Assembly (NCBI GenBank): GCA_024636785.1
Contig: JAGXGK010000047.1
Location: 1-40,758 of the forward strand
Reading direction: 5' to 3'
Origin: Gammaproteobacteria bacterium
GTDB taxonomy: Bacteria; Pseudomonadota; Gammaproteobacteria; SZUA-229
DNA: 40,758 nt
Shown: positions 25,093 through 33,504 of the stretch, in pieces
How the letters are laid out: each line of letters opens with the position of its first letter
Position numbering within the stretch: position 1 is the first letter of the stretch
Program-made: the position numbers and the translations under genes
The notes under the pieces: model-generated
What the model was told of the DNA's origin: nothing
Databases searched by the model: none
Seen by the model: only the letters and a program-made list of their open reading frames with translations

Positions 25093-25190
25093 TTCACCGC
25101 AGAGACGCAGAGAAAAACTAATTAATAGTTATTTTGTGCGAAGCACAAATAATAAAAACCTCTGCGACCTCTGCGTCTCTGCGGTGAAAA
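25093..25190. repeat. 'caccgcagag' palindromic repeat, copy 3 (hypF-hypE gap, reversed)
   Basis: This copy is in the opposite orientation to copy 2. Its reverse complement matches copy 2 closely, including TTTGTGCTTCGCACAAA and the AT-rich arms. The left flank AAAGGCA is shared with copy 4. It fills nearly the whole gap between hypF and hypE. Confidence 0.85.
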
Positions 25191-25214
25191 TAACAACTAA
25201 CAGGAAACACATAC

Positions 25215-26216
25215 ATGCAAGACACACACATCTCCCTCGCCCACGGTAATGGCGGTCGTTATATGCGCGAGTTGATCGAGGAAATTTTCGCGCGTCACCT
25301 TGCCAATCCTGAGCTGGATGTTCAGGCGGATGCGGTGTCTTTGTCGCTGGACAGTAATGACATTCTATTCACTACCGACGGCTTCACAGTACAGCCGCTG
25401 GAATTTCCCGGCGGTAACATCGGTTCTCTGGCGGTGCATGGCACGACCAATGACCTGGCGGTGGCCGGAGCGATTCCCAAATATCTCAGCCTGAACGCGT
25501 TTATCGAAGAGGGGCTGGAAATAAAAACACTGGATCGCATTATTAAAACCCTGGCGGAGACCGCCTCTGAGATTGGCGTGAAGGTGGTTGCGGGCGACAC
25601 TAAGGTGCTACGTCGCGGTGAAGGTGGTGGTCTGTATCTGGCCACCACCGGCATTGGTGTTCGCAATGGCCACCTCTTAACCATGAAAAACATTAAAGAT
25701 GGCGATGCGATTATTGTCAGTGGCCCGGTGGGTGATCATGGTATTGCGGTGATGCTGGCGCGCGAAGCGTTCGGCTTACGGGGCGATATCAAATCCGATG
25801 CGGCCAGTGTGCTGAATCTGACCAAAGCCGCGCATAAATTTGCAGGTTTGTGTTTCATGCGCGACCCTACGCGCGGCGGCATTGCCACCGTCTGTACGGA
25901 GATGCAGCGCGCCACCGGCATGGGTGTGCGTTTAATGCAGGCTCAGCTACCGGTGCGTGAGCCGGTGCAATCGGTGTGCGATATGCTGGGTTACGATCCC
26001 ATGTACCTCGCCTGCGAAGGCCGGGTGGTTGCCGTGGTCGATGCCAGCGAAGCACCGGCCCTGCTGCAAGTCTGGCAGAGCCTGGAAGAAGGCCGAGAAG
26101 CGGCTGTCATCGGTCGAATCGATTCAGCAATCCCTTACGTGTTAATGGAAACCGAAATTGGCGGTGAACGCATCCTCGAAGAACTGGAAGATGATCCACT
26201 GCCCAGGATTTGCTAG
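25215..26216 (+). CDS. hypE: Hydrogenase maturation protein HypE
   Basis: HypE receives the carbamoyl group on its C-terminal cysteine and dehydrates it to a thiocyanate using ATP. The 333-residue protein has the PurM-like ATP-binding fold with 'AHGNGG' near the start, 'FTTDGF' and 'VAGDTKVLRRGEGGG'. It ends 'PRIC', the required C-terminal cysteine. AGGA lies upstream of the ATG. It closes the hypCABDFE cluster and is followed by a truncated repeat before the convergent DHOD-like gene. Confidence 0.97.
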   Translation: MQDTHISLAHGNGGRYMRELIEEIFARHLANPELDVQADAVSLSLDSNDILFTTDGFTVQPLEFPGGNIGSLAVHGTTNDLAVAGAIPKYLSLNAFIEEGLEIKTLDRIIKTLAETASEIGVKVVAGDTKVLRRGEGGGLYLATTGIGVRNGHLLTMKNIKDGDAIIVSGPVGDHGIAVMLAREAFGLRGDIKSDAASVLNLTKAAHKFAGLCFMRDPTRGGIATVCTEMQRATGMGVRLMQAQLPVREPVQSVCDMLGYDPMYLACEGRVVAVVDASEAPALLQVWQSLEEGREAAVIGRIDSAIPYVLMETEIGGERILEELEDDPLPRIC

Positions 26217-26254
26217 ATGACGAAAGTTCTGAAAAAAATCAAATTACAAAGGCA

Positions 26255-26315
26255 TTCACCGCAGAGGACGCAGAGAACGCGGAGAAAAACTAATCTTTGG
26301 TTGTTTGTGCGAAGC
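26255..26315. repeat. 'caccgcagag' repeat, copy 4, truncated
   Basis: The left half matches the reverse complement of copy 1 (TTCACCGCAGAGGACGCAGAG, then GCGGAGAAAAACTAAT). The element stops inside the central hairpin at TTTGTGCGAAGC; the right half is missing. Unrelated sequence continues to the end of the convergent DHOD-like gene at 26367. Confidence 0.75.
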
Positions 26316-26366
26316 GACGAGGGTGGTGCCCATGTCAAAAGTTTGCTGCGGTTATATGATTATCAA

Positions 26367-27362
26367 TCAGGGTCGGTAGCTTTTGATTACGTCGACATAA
26401 TTACTGTGTTCGTATGCAGCGGGATCCAGCGCACACGACTGGCTGACGCTGCCCTGCATCTGCTGCACCGATTCGTATTCGCGCTCGGTTAGCCACGTCT
26501 GTAACTGCTGTAATAATGTCGCGCAATAATCCGGGCCTTTTTCCAGTAACACGCTACATAAATAGACGACGTCTGCACCGGCGAGCAATGCCTTGATGAT
26601 GTCGTCGCTCTGATGAAAGCCGCCGGTGGCGGCCAGCGATAGCTCAACCCGGCTTCTGATCAGGGCGATCCATCTTATTCTGAGCAAAGATTCGTTGGCG
26701 TTCGATAATTCAAGGTGTGGTTTAATGCGCAATGTTTCCAGATCGATGTCCGGCTGATAAAAACGATTGAACAGCACGACGCCATCAGCGCCTGAGCTCT
26801 GTAATTTTTTTACCATATTGGCAACCGATGAAAACTGTGAAGACAGTTTCATGGTGACAGGAATACTGATCTGGTTACGCAGAGTGGTCAGCAGCTCGAT
26901 ATAACGCGCTTCCACTTCCGCACCCGCTTGCTCGGGATCGGCTGCGACGTAATAAACATTGAGTTCCAGTGCATCCGCACCCGCCTGCATCAACTCATTA
27001 CCAAAGTCGATCCAGCCGCTGGTAGAAATTCCATTCAGACTGGCGATGACCGGAATGTCCAGTGATGACTTGAGCTTTTGCAGGTGAGCAAGATAATTAT
27101 CCAGTTCACAGTTATAGTCTTCAGGCACAGGCTGAAATGAACCGGCCTCATAATTACCCAATGATTGCGAAAAGACATATTTATCCAGCAGCTTCTGCTC
27201 ATAGTACACGCTTTCTTCAAACAGGGAGGGTAAGACAATGGCGGCAGCGCCGGCATCTTCCAGACGTCTGACAGTATCAGCATCAGCCGTGAGCGGTGAA
27301 GATGAAGGTACTAACGGATTTTTCAGCGTCAGCCCCAGGTATTGAGTCGATAAATCAATCAT
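26367..27362 (-). CDS. Dihydroorotate dehydrogenase-like FMN protein linked to NifJ
   Basis: The 331-residue protein has the DHOD-type TIM-barrel fold: 'LGLTLKNPLVPSSSPLT' at the N-terminus, 'PVIASLNG' at about 103-110, 'GADALELNVYY', 'IPVTMKLSS', 'GADGVVLFNRFYQPDID' and 'AATGGFHQSDDIIKALLAGADVVYLCS' near the C-terminus. It begins inside the nifJ stop (ATGA), so it is cotranscribed and coupled. DHOD-like proteins following NifJ are common but their substrate is not established; pyrimidine synthesis is unlikely from this context. It could be a flavin oxidoreductase that shares electrons with NifJ. Fold confident, role unknown. Confidence 0.85.
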   Translation of the reverse strand: MIDLSTQYLGLTLKNPLVPSSSPLTADADTVRRLEDAGAAAIVLPSLFEESVYYEQKLLDKYVFSQSLGNYEAGSFQPVPEDYNCELDNYLAHLQKLKSSLDIPVIASLNGISTSGWIDFGNELMQAGADALELNVYYVAADPEQAGAEVEARYIELLTTLRNQISIPVTMKLSSQFSSVANMVKKLQSSGADGVVLFNRFYQPDIDLETLRIKPHLELSNANESLLRIRWIALIRSRVELSLAATGGFHQSDDIIKALLAGADVVYLCSVLLEKGPDYCATLLQQLQTWLTEREYESVQQMQGSVSQSCALDPAAYEHSNYVDVIKSYRP

Positions 27363-30300
27363 GATTTTGGCTCCTTACTGCTCTCTTGTTGTGGTTTGTC
27401 ATCAGCGAATTTGCGACGTACTGACTGTATGCTGGTTGAATTATCCCAGGGCAAATTCGCCAGCTGTTCGTAATAATGGTAACGACGCAAAACATCCTGC
27501 TGTGACTGTTCCAGTAACTTTTCGGCCACTTCGGGATGTGTGCGCCAGAGCATGTTGAAGCGGGTTTCCGATTCAACAAATTTACGATATGGAATGGAAG
27601 GCGGCTTGCTGTCCAGGTTAAGCGGGTTAATACCCTGACGGGCTTTTTCCGGGTTGTATCGGAACAGTGGCCAGTGACCACTGTCAACGGCCAGCTGTTG
27701 CTGCTGATGATTGTTTTTCAGGTCGATGCCATGTGCAATGCAGGGTGAATAGGCAATGATTAACGACGGCCCCGGATATGCCTCGGCTTCGTTAAAGGCA
27801 TGGATGGTCTGGATATCTTTCGCGCCATAGGCGACGCGGGCGATATAGACGTTTTCGTAATCCATCGCCAGCAGGGCCAGATCTTTTTTGGGCGTGGGTT
27901 TGCCGCCCGCTGAAAATTTGGCGACTGCGCCACGCGGTGTGGCTTTTGAGGTTTGACCGCCGGTGTTGGAATAAACTTCCGTATCCAGCACCAGGATGTT
28001 GACATCATTGCCGGAGGCCATGACATGATCGAGCCCGCCATAACCGATGTCGTAAGCCCAGCCATCACCGCCTATAATCCAGACGCTCTTGCGTAACAGA
28101 TTCTCTGCCAGAGTCTCCAGTTCACGCGCTTCGACTTTGTCGACGGCGCTCAGTTTTTCGCGCAGCTGTTCAATGCGCTGACGTTGTTGCCCAATGCCCT
28201 CCTCAGTCGATTGATCGGCAGCTAAAATATCATCGATCAGGGCGTCAGCACCCAGCTCGGGTTTCAATTGCTGTAACAGCTCTGTCGCATACTGCTTTTG
28301 TTTGTTAACAGCCAGACGCATACCCAAACCGAATTCGGCGTTATCTTCAAACAGTGAATTCGACCAGGCCGGCCCCCTGCCCTCGGCGTTTTTCGCCCAG
28401 GGTGTGGTGGGCAGATTGCCACCGTATATCGATGAGCAGCCGGTGGCATTGGCAACCAGCATACGGTCACCGAATAGCTGGCTGGCGAGTTTGATATAGG
28501 GGGTTTCACCGCAGCCTTCACAGGCGCTGGAAAATTCAAACAGCGGCTGTAAAATCATCGCGCCCTTGATGGTGTTTCTTTTAATCAGAGTACGGTCGTA
28601 TTCGGGCAAGCCGAGGAAAAATTCCCAGTTCTGTTTTTCCTGCTGGCGCAGCGCCTGCGTGTAAGGCACCATGTTCAGGGCTTTGTGACTGACGTTGCTC
28701 TTGTCATGAATGGGGCAGATGTCGACACACAGGCCGCAACCGGTACAGTCCTCCGGGGAGACCTGATAAGTCATGTGCAGATTCGGTGCGAAATCCTTAC
28801 CCTTTACCGACATTGATTTGTAGCTTTCCGGGGCATTTTCAATCAGGGTTTCATCATAGACTTTGGAGCGGATGACACCGTGCGGACACACCAGCGGACA
28901 TTTGCCGCACTGGGTGCAGAGGTTTTCATCCAGCACGGGGATCTCCAGCGCGAGGTTTCTTTTTTCATAAGACGCTGTACCGGTGGGGTAACTGCCGTCT
29001 GCGGGAAACAGGCTGACCGGGATCTGATCACCCCGCCCGGCAATGAGTTCGCCGGTGACGTTTTTGATAAAATCAGGGGCGTTCTGCGTGATTTTGTTTT
29101 CCAATGTTACTTCTGAGTCAACCTGATCGGGCACCTCAACCTGATGTAGATTGGCCAGCGCTTCATCAATCGCCTTGAAGTTGGATTCAACCAGGCGTTT
29201 GCCTCTTTTGCCGTAGGTTTTTTCAACCGCCTGCTTGATCTCGGCAATGGCCCGGTCTTTGGGCAGGATGCCGGAAATGGAAAAGAAACAGGTCTGCATA
29301 ATGGTATTGATGCGCTTGTGCATGCCAGCAGTTTCAGCGACCTTGTAGGCATCGACGATATAGAGTTTTATATTCTTATCGATGATTTGCTGCTGCATTG
29401 TCTTCGGCAGAGTCGGCCAGACCTGCCCGGCAGGCGCAGAGGTATTGAGCAGAAATATCGCCCCTTTGGCCGCCTTGTCCAGCATGGGATAGCGTTCCAG
29501 AAATACCGGCTGGTGGCAGGCGACAAAATCGGCCTCAGCATCACCGATTAAATAGGTGGATCGTATCGGTCTATCACCAAAACGTAAATGCGAGATCGTG
29601 ACCGCCCCGGCTTTTTTGGAGTCATAAACAAAATAACCCTGAACGTACTTATCGGTATTCTCACCGATGATTTTTATGCTGTTTTTATTGGCGCTGACAG
29701 TACCGTCACTGCCCAGGCCATAGAACATCGCCTGAAAACAGTGCTCGTGCGCATCGGTACGAAAGTGCTCATCCCAGCGCAGACTGCTATTAGTCACGTC
29801 ATCAATAATGCCGACGGTAAAGTTATTCTTAGGTGTAACTGAAGCCAGTTCGTCAAACACCGACATGACCATGCCCGGGGTGAACTCTTTCGAAGACAGA
29901 CCGTAACGGCCACCGGTGACCAGAGGCATGGTTTTGAATTTACTTTCTGCGCTACAATAATTTTGCGCGATGCCGGTAATGACATCCTTATAAAGCGGTT
30001 CACCGTCAGAGCCCGGTTCCTTGGTGCGGTCGAGTACGGCGATTTTTTTCACGCTATCAGGAATCGCCGCAAGCATGGCTGCGCTATCCAGCGGCCGGAA
30101 CAGGCGCACCTTTAACAGCCCGACTTTCTCGCCCTGCGAGGATAAATACTCAACCGTTTCATGTGCCGTTTCCGCGCCCGAACCCATCAGTATAATAATG
30201 CGTTCTGCATCATCGGCGCCCACATAGTCGAACAGCTGGTAGGCTCGCCCTGTCAGTGTGCCAAATTCATCCATGATCTTCTGGACGATGCCCGGCATGG

Positions 30301-31015
30301 CCTGATAATAACGGTTCACGGACTCACGGGCCTGAAAGAAAACATCCGGGTTCTGCGAGCTGCCCCGCAATACCGGGTGCTCCGGCGACAGGGCACGTTT
30401 GCGGTGTTCGGTAATGCGCTGATGATTGATGAGCTGTTTCATGGTATCGGTATCAATCGATATTACTTTTGCGATTTCGTGGGAGGTTCTGAAGCCATCG
30501 AAAAAATGCACAATTGGAATACGTGATTCCAGAGTCGCGGCCTGTGCGATCAAGGCCATATCCATGGCTTCCTGCGGCGAATTCGACGCTAAAAAGGCAA
30601 AGCCTGTGGAACGCGCGGCCATGACATCACTGTGATCTCCAAAGATGGAAAGCGCCTGTGCTGCGACCGAGCGCGCGGCGACATGAAACACGGTAGGTGT
30701 GAGTTCACCGGCAATTTTAAACATGTTCGGGATCATCAGTAACAATCCCTGTGAGGCGGTAAATGTGGTGGTGAGCGCGCCAGCCTGTAGAGCGCCATGA
30801 ACGGTGCCGGCGGCTCCGGCTTCGCTCTGCATTTCAATAATGTCGGGAACCGTGCCCCAGAGATTGGGCTGGTGACGCGAGGTCCATTCATCGGCCCATT
30901 CCCCCATGGGTGATGCGGGTGTGATCGGATAAATGGCAATGACTTCGTTGCAAATATGAGCAATGGTTGCGGCAGCCTGATTACCGTCGATGGTGAGCGT
31001 TTTTTTATGTGACAT
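27359..31015 (-). CDS. nifJ: Pyruvate:ferredoxin (flavodoxin) oxidoreductase
   Basis: This large thiamine-diphosphate enzyme (1218 aa) oxidises pyruvate and CoA to acetyl-CoA and CO2 and reduces ferredoxin or flavodoxin. All domains of the single-chain form are present. The N-terminal domain contains 'AIYPITPASPMGEWADEW'. The two-cluster ferredoxin domain has 'CTQCGKCPLVCP' (about residue 698) and 'CTGCGLCVDICP' (about residue 757). The TPP domain has 'CEGCGETPY' and 'GDGWAYDIGYGGLDHV' (about residue 983), then 'EVYSNTGGQTSKATPRGAVAKF'. An FNR-type promoter lies upstream. With the hydrogenases it could form an anaerobic pyruvate-to-H2 route or supply low-potential electrons. Confidence 0.96.
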   Translation of the reverse strand: MSHKKTLTIDGNQAAATIAHICNEVIAIYPITPASPMGEWADEWTSRHQPNLWGTVPDIIEMQSEAGAAGTVHGALQAGALTTTFTASQGLLLMIPNMFKIAGELTPTVFHVAARSVAAQALSIFGDHSDVMAARSTGFAFLASNSPQEAMDMALIAQAATLESRIPIVHFFDGFRTSHEIAKVISIDTDTMKQLINHQRITEHRKRALSPEHPVLRGSSQNPDVFFQARESVNRYYQAMPGIVQKIMDEFGTLTGRAYQLFDYVGADDAERIIILMGSGAETAHETVEYLSSQGEKVGLLKVRLFRPLDSAAMLAAIPDSVKKIAVLDRTKEPGSDGEPLYKDVITGIAQNYCSAESKFKTMPLVTGGRYGLSSKEFTPGMVMSVFDELASVTPKNNFTVGIIDDVTNSSLRWDEHFRTDAHEHCFQAMFYGLGSDGTVSANKNSIKIIGENTDKYVQGYFVYDSKKAGAVTISHLRFGDRPIRSTYLIGDAEADFVACHQPVFLERYPMLDKAAKGAIFLLNTSAPAGQVWPTLPKTMQQQIIDKNIKLYIVDAYKVAETAGMHKRINTIMQTCFFSISGILPKDRAIAEIKQAVEKTYGKRGKRLVESNFKAIDEALANLHQVEVPDQVDSEVTLENKITQNAPDFIKNVTGELIAGRGDQIPVSLFPADGSYPTGTASYEKRNLALEIPVLDENLCTQCGKCPLVCPHGVIRSKVYDETLIENAPESYKSMSVKGKDFAPNLHMTYQVSPEDCTGCGLCVDICPIHDKSNVSHKALNMVPYTQALRQQEKQNWEFFLGLPEYDRTLIKRNTIKGAMILQPLFEFSSACEGCGETPYIKLASQLFGDRMLVANATGCSSIYGGNLPTTPWAKNAEGRGPAWSNSLFEDNAEFGLGMRLAVNKQKQYATELLQQLKPELGADALIDDILAADQSTEEGIGQQRQRIEQLREKLSAVDKVEARELETLAENLLRKSVWIIGGDGWAYDIGYGGLDHVMASGNDVNILVLDTEVYSNTGGQTSKATPRGAVAKFSAGGKPTPKKDLALLAMDYENVYIARVAYGAKDIQTIHAFNEAEAYPGPSLIIAYSPCIAHGIDLKNNHQQQQLAVDSGHWPLFRYNPEKARQGINPLNLDSKPPSIPYRKFVESETRFNMLWRTHPEVAEKLLEQSQQDVLRRYHYYEQLANLPWDNSTSIQSVRRKFADDKPQQESSKEPKS

Positions 31016-31049
31016 TACCCGTCATGTCCTCCGGATTTGTTTGCAAGTC

Positions 31050-31092
31050 ATTAAACACCTTTAAGGTATTGAAATGCAATGATCCCGATCAA
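31050..31092 (-). promoter_or_regulatory. FNR-type promoter of nifJ
   Basis: On the minus strand TTGAT-CGGG-ATCAT (31079-31092) matches the FNR consensus TTGAT-N4-ATCAA in 9 of 10 half-site bases. TTTAAT (31050-31055) is a 5-of-6 match to the -10 box. The centre-to-centre distance is 33 bp, close to class II geometry. Two more TTGAT half-sites lie just upstream. The predicted start is near 31044, giving a ~30 nt leader. Confidence 0.5.
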
Positions 31093-31286
31093 TAAGATCA
31101 ATGTTATATCAATCTGTTAATGGAGTCCGGGCAGATTTAGTAGGGGAATATAACGAAATAACTCTGCTCGCAGACATCAGTATATCCTGCAAACAATGCA
31201 AGGTTTAGATGACGGATTTATAAGCTACCATTGAAGAGCATATATTTTTAAGAAAAGATGTTAAGTATCATTTGTACACCGTATAT

Positions 31287-32888
31287 ATGGATAATAGTAA
31301 TATGCTGTCTTCCAGAAACAAACGATCATATCTGTTATATCTCATCGCACTATGTGCGATCTGGCTGGTAATCCTTCTTATCGCCTCATCTTTTATATAC
31401 CAGTTCGAAATAGACAGTAAAGAGACTAAGCTCAATAATATTCACGATAGAATTTATTCACATGTTGCCGACACTCTAAAAGTATATGAGGTGTCGATAG
31501 AATCATTTGCCAGTATGCTGGCGGCAAAACCAAACAACGATTTTGAGGATGCCAGAAACTTTGCCAGACATTTGCGCAACCATTATCCGGACATCTTTAT
31601 GTTCGAAATTGCCATAAGAATTTCACACAGTGAGCGAGGTGATCTGGAGAAATACATGCAAAAACTTGGCTACAAGGATTTTGTCATGCACTCTTTTTCC
31701 TATGGTTCGGATAGAAAAAATTATCCGCTACCAGTAAAAGAATTTTATTACCCGATTGTATTTATCGAGCCCGAATTAGAACATTCAAAGGGGGTTCTGG
31801 GTCTCGACCTGTCAGAGGGGAATTCGGTGCTGAGTAAAGGGCTTGAAAAGTCGTTTAACCTGAATACAAATGTGGCATCACGTCCTTTTTTTCTGATGGA
31901 GGGAATTTATGGCTATGTTCTTTATCGAGAAGTTAATGTCAATGATGAATATTACCGTGATAGCTTTACATCCAGACATGATCTCTATGCATTGTTAGTG
32001 GTTAATGCTGCAAAACTTATTCCTGACTGGGTACCAAGTGTTAAGGGCGTAGCTGTTTCTATAACGAAGAGTGGTAGCGGCACTGCCGTGAACGGTAATT
32101 ATGAAGTCATTAAATACGTTGACGCCAGCTTTACAGAAGATGATGTTTTGGAGCGATGGCTACTTCCTGAGTTTTCACAAACGGCAGTATTTGAAAGTAA
32201 ATCACAACCGCTTACCCTGGTTACGCAGTACAAGGTTCAGTGGTCAGATATAAATCTGACTAATATCATAGCCTACATCATTGTCGCAATTATAAGTTTT
32301 CCAATCGCATTCTGGTTATCTCTCAGGCTATACAGAAATAAAATTAAGTCGGTTTATGAGCATGAGAGAAATTCATATCTTGCCAATTATGACCCGTTAA
32401 CTAATCTGCCAAACAAAAATCTCGCAAGCGAATTATTTAATCAGTTCAGTCGCACGACTAAAAGAAATAATACAAAACTGATTATATTGTACATCGATCT
32501 TGATAAATTCAAACAAATTAACGACAGTTACGGACACCATATTGGTGATATCTTGATAAAAAAAGCGGCTAAGCGACTAAAAGAAACGCTGCGTGATTCT
32601 GATATGCTGGCAAGGTTGCACGGTGATGAGTTCGTTATATTTCTTAATGAAACCGATGATTTGTCAAATGTTGATACTGTTATCGAACATACCAAAGCGG
32701 CATTTAAAGAGCCATTTGTTATTGATAACTATAGCATCACTATTAGTCTGAGCATCGGCGTTTCAATTTTCCCGGATGATGCTAAAACCTTTGATGATCT
32801 GCTGGGAGCGAGCGACAGAAATATGTATGCCGACAAGAAAAGGGATCGACCAACAAATGTAGATACAGATGCAGATAGTAATGATTAA
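31287..32888 (+). CDS. Membrane-bound GGDEF protein with periplasmic CHASE-like sensor
   Basis: The protein has an N-terminal helix ('YLLYLIALCAIWLVILLIASS'), a large extracytoplasmic domain of about 270 residues with CHASE-like features ('FEIAIRIS', 'YYPIVFIEP'), a second helix ('IIAYIIVAIISFPIAFWLSL'), and a C-terminal GGDEF domain from 'YDPLTNLPNK'. Diguanylate cyclases make c-di-GMP. The A-site here reads 'HGDEF' instead of GGDEF (about residue 444), while the inhibitory RxxD site is kept as 'RDSD' five residues before. Activity may therefore be altered, or the domain may bind c-di-GMP. The start is uncertain: a TTG at 31272 and ATGs at 31287 and 31302 are all possible, none with a strong ribosome site. 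It stands alone, divergent from nifJ. Confidence 0.82.
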   Translation: MDNSNMLSSRNKRSYLLYLIALCAIWLVILLIASSFIYQFEIDSKETKLNNIHDRIYSHVADTLKVYEVSIESFASMLAAKPNNDFEDARNFARHLRNHYPDIFMFEIAIRISHSERGDLEKYMQKLGYKDFVMHSFSYGSDRKNYPLPVKEFYYPIVFIEPELEHSKGVLGLDLSEGNSVLSKGLEKSFNLNTNVASRPFFLMEGIYGYVLYREVNVNDEYYRDSFTSRHDLYALLVVNAAKLIPDWVPSVKGVAVSITKSGSGTAVNGNYEVIKYVDASFTEDDVLERWLLPEFSQTAVFESKSQPLTLVTQYKVQWSDINLTNIIAYIIVAIISFPIAFWLSLRLYRNKIKSVYEHERNSYLANYDPLTNLPNKNLASELFNQFSRTTKRNNTKLIILYIDLDKFKQINDSYGHHIGDILIKKAAKRLKETLRDSDMLARLHGDEFVIFLNETDDLSNVDTVIEHTKAAFKEPFVIDNYSITISLSIGVSIFPDDAKTFDDLLGASDRNMYADKKRDRPTNVDTDADSND

Positions 32889-32931
32889 TAAATTCCGCAT
32901 CCATATACAATGATTATATAGATTTTAAAAA

Positions 32932-33504
32932 TCACAACTCTATAGCCTGTACGATGAAACGCTGACTACCGCCCGCAACGATACTGTTAAAGGGATAACA
33001 GGTGGCCAGTACCAAGTCATAGTCTGAATTAACAGCGTCGATCGAATACCTCAGGCTATCAACCACTTTAATAGCTTTAACCTGATATTGCACAATGCCG
33101 TCGACTGTTGTGACATATATCGCATCATCAACCGTTATATGCTGTAGTTTTTTAAAATGTGTGTCACGATGAGCGCTGATCAGCTTAACCCCCTCGGCAT
33201 TCAGAGCCGCCCCTGCCGGAGATAACCCCGGACCGAACGCCAGCGCCGAGCCGCTATCACCGGCGAGCACAATCTCGATTAAGTCGACAGCCGGAATTGC
33301 AATTTCTGCCACCGGCCAGGTGTCTGACCATGCCCAGGGCTTGCTGATGGCTGCGGTAGTCAGTGTGGTTTGCCATGCATCCCTGATGAGAAATGTCGCG
33401 GCATGGGCTTTGCCCAATATCCATGATGTACTGGCAAGATGCCATACCCCGAAGCTGACGCTCAGTAGCAGGGCAACACGGAGCAGTGATTGATGTTTGC
33501 TCAC
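32932..33504 (-). CDS. Sortase of the proteobacterial dedicated sortase system (class GN type)
   Basis: This transpeptidase has an N-terminal membrane anchor (about residues 8-27) and the sortase catalytic trio: H112 in 'SAHRDTHF', C169 in 'LATCYPF' and R182 in 'QRFIV'. The 190-residue length fits the sortase type that serves a single adjacent substrate in marine proteobacteria. It starts with GTG that overlaps the stop of the target gene by four bases (GTGA), so the pair is translationally coupled. Its likely substrate is the protein encoded just upstream, whose C-terminus carries an LPxT-like signal. The acceptor in a Gram-negative envelope is not known from sequence. Confidence 0.93.
   Translation of the reverse strand: MSKHQSLLRVALLLSVSFGVWHLASTSWILGKAHAATFLIRDAWQTTLTTAAISKPWAWSDTWPVAEIAIPAVDLIEIVLAGDSGSALAFGPGLSPAGAALNAEGVKLISAHRDTHFKKLQHITVDDAIYVTTVDGIVQYQVKAIKVVDSLRYSIDAVNSDYDLVLATCYPFNSIVAGGSQRFIVQAIEL

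Noticed and set aside
20532-26315. The 'caccgcagag' repeats as a CRISPR array
   Set aside because: The copies are separated by whole genes, are palindromic over about 100 bp and occur in both orientations; there are no regular spacers and no cas genes.
26217-26492. A 91-codon plus-strand ORF after hypE
   Set aside because: It overlaps the truncated repeat and runs antisense into the DHOD-like gene, with no family similarity.
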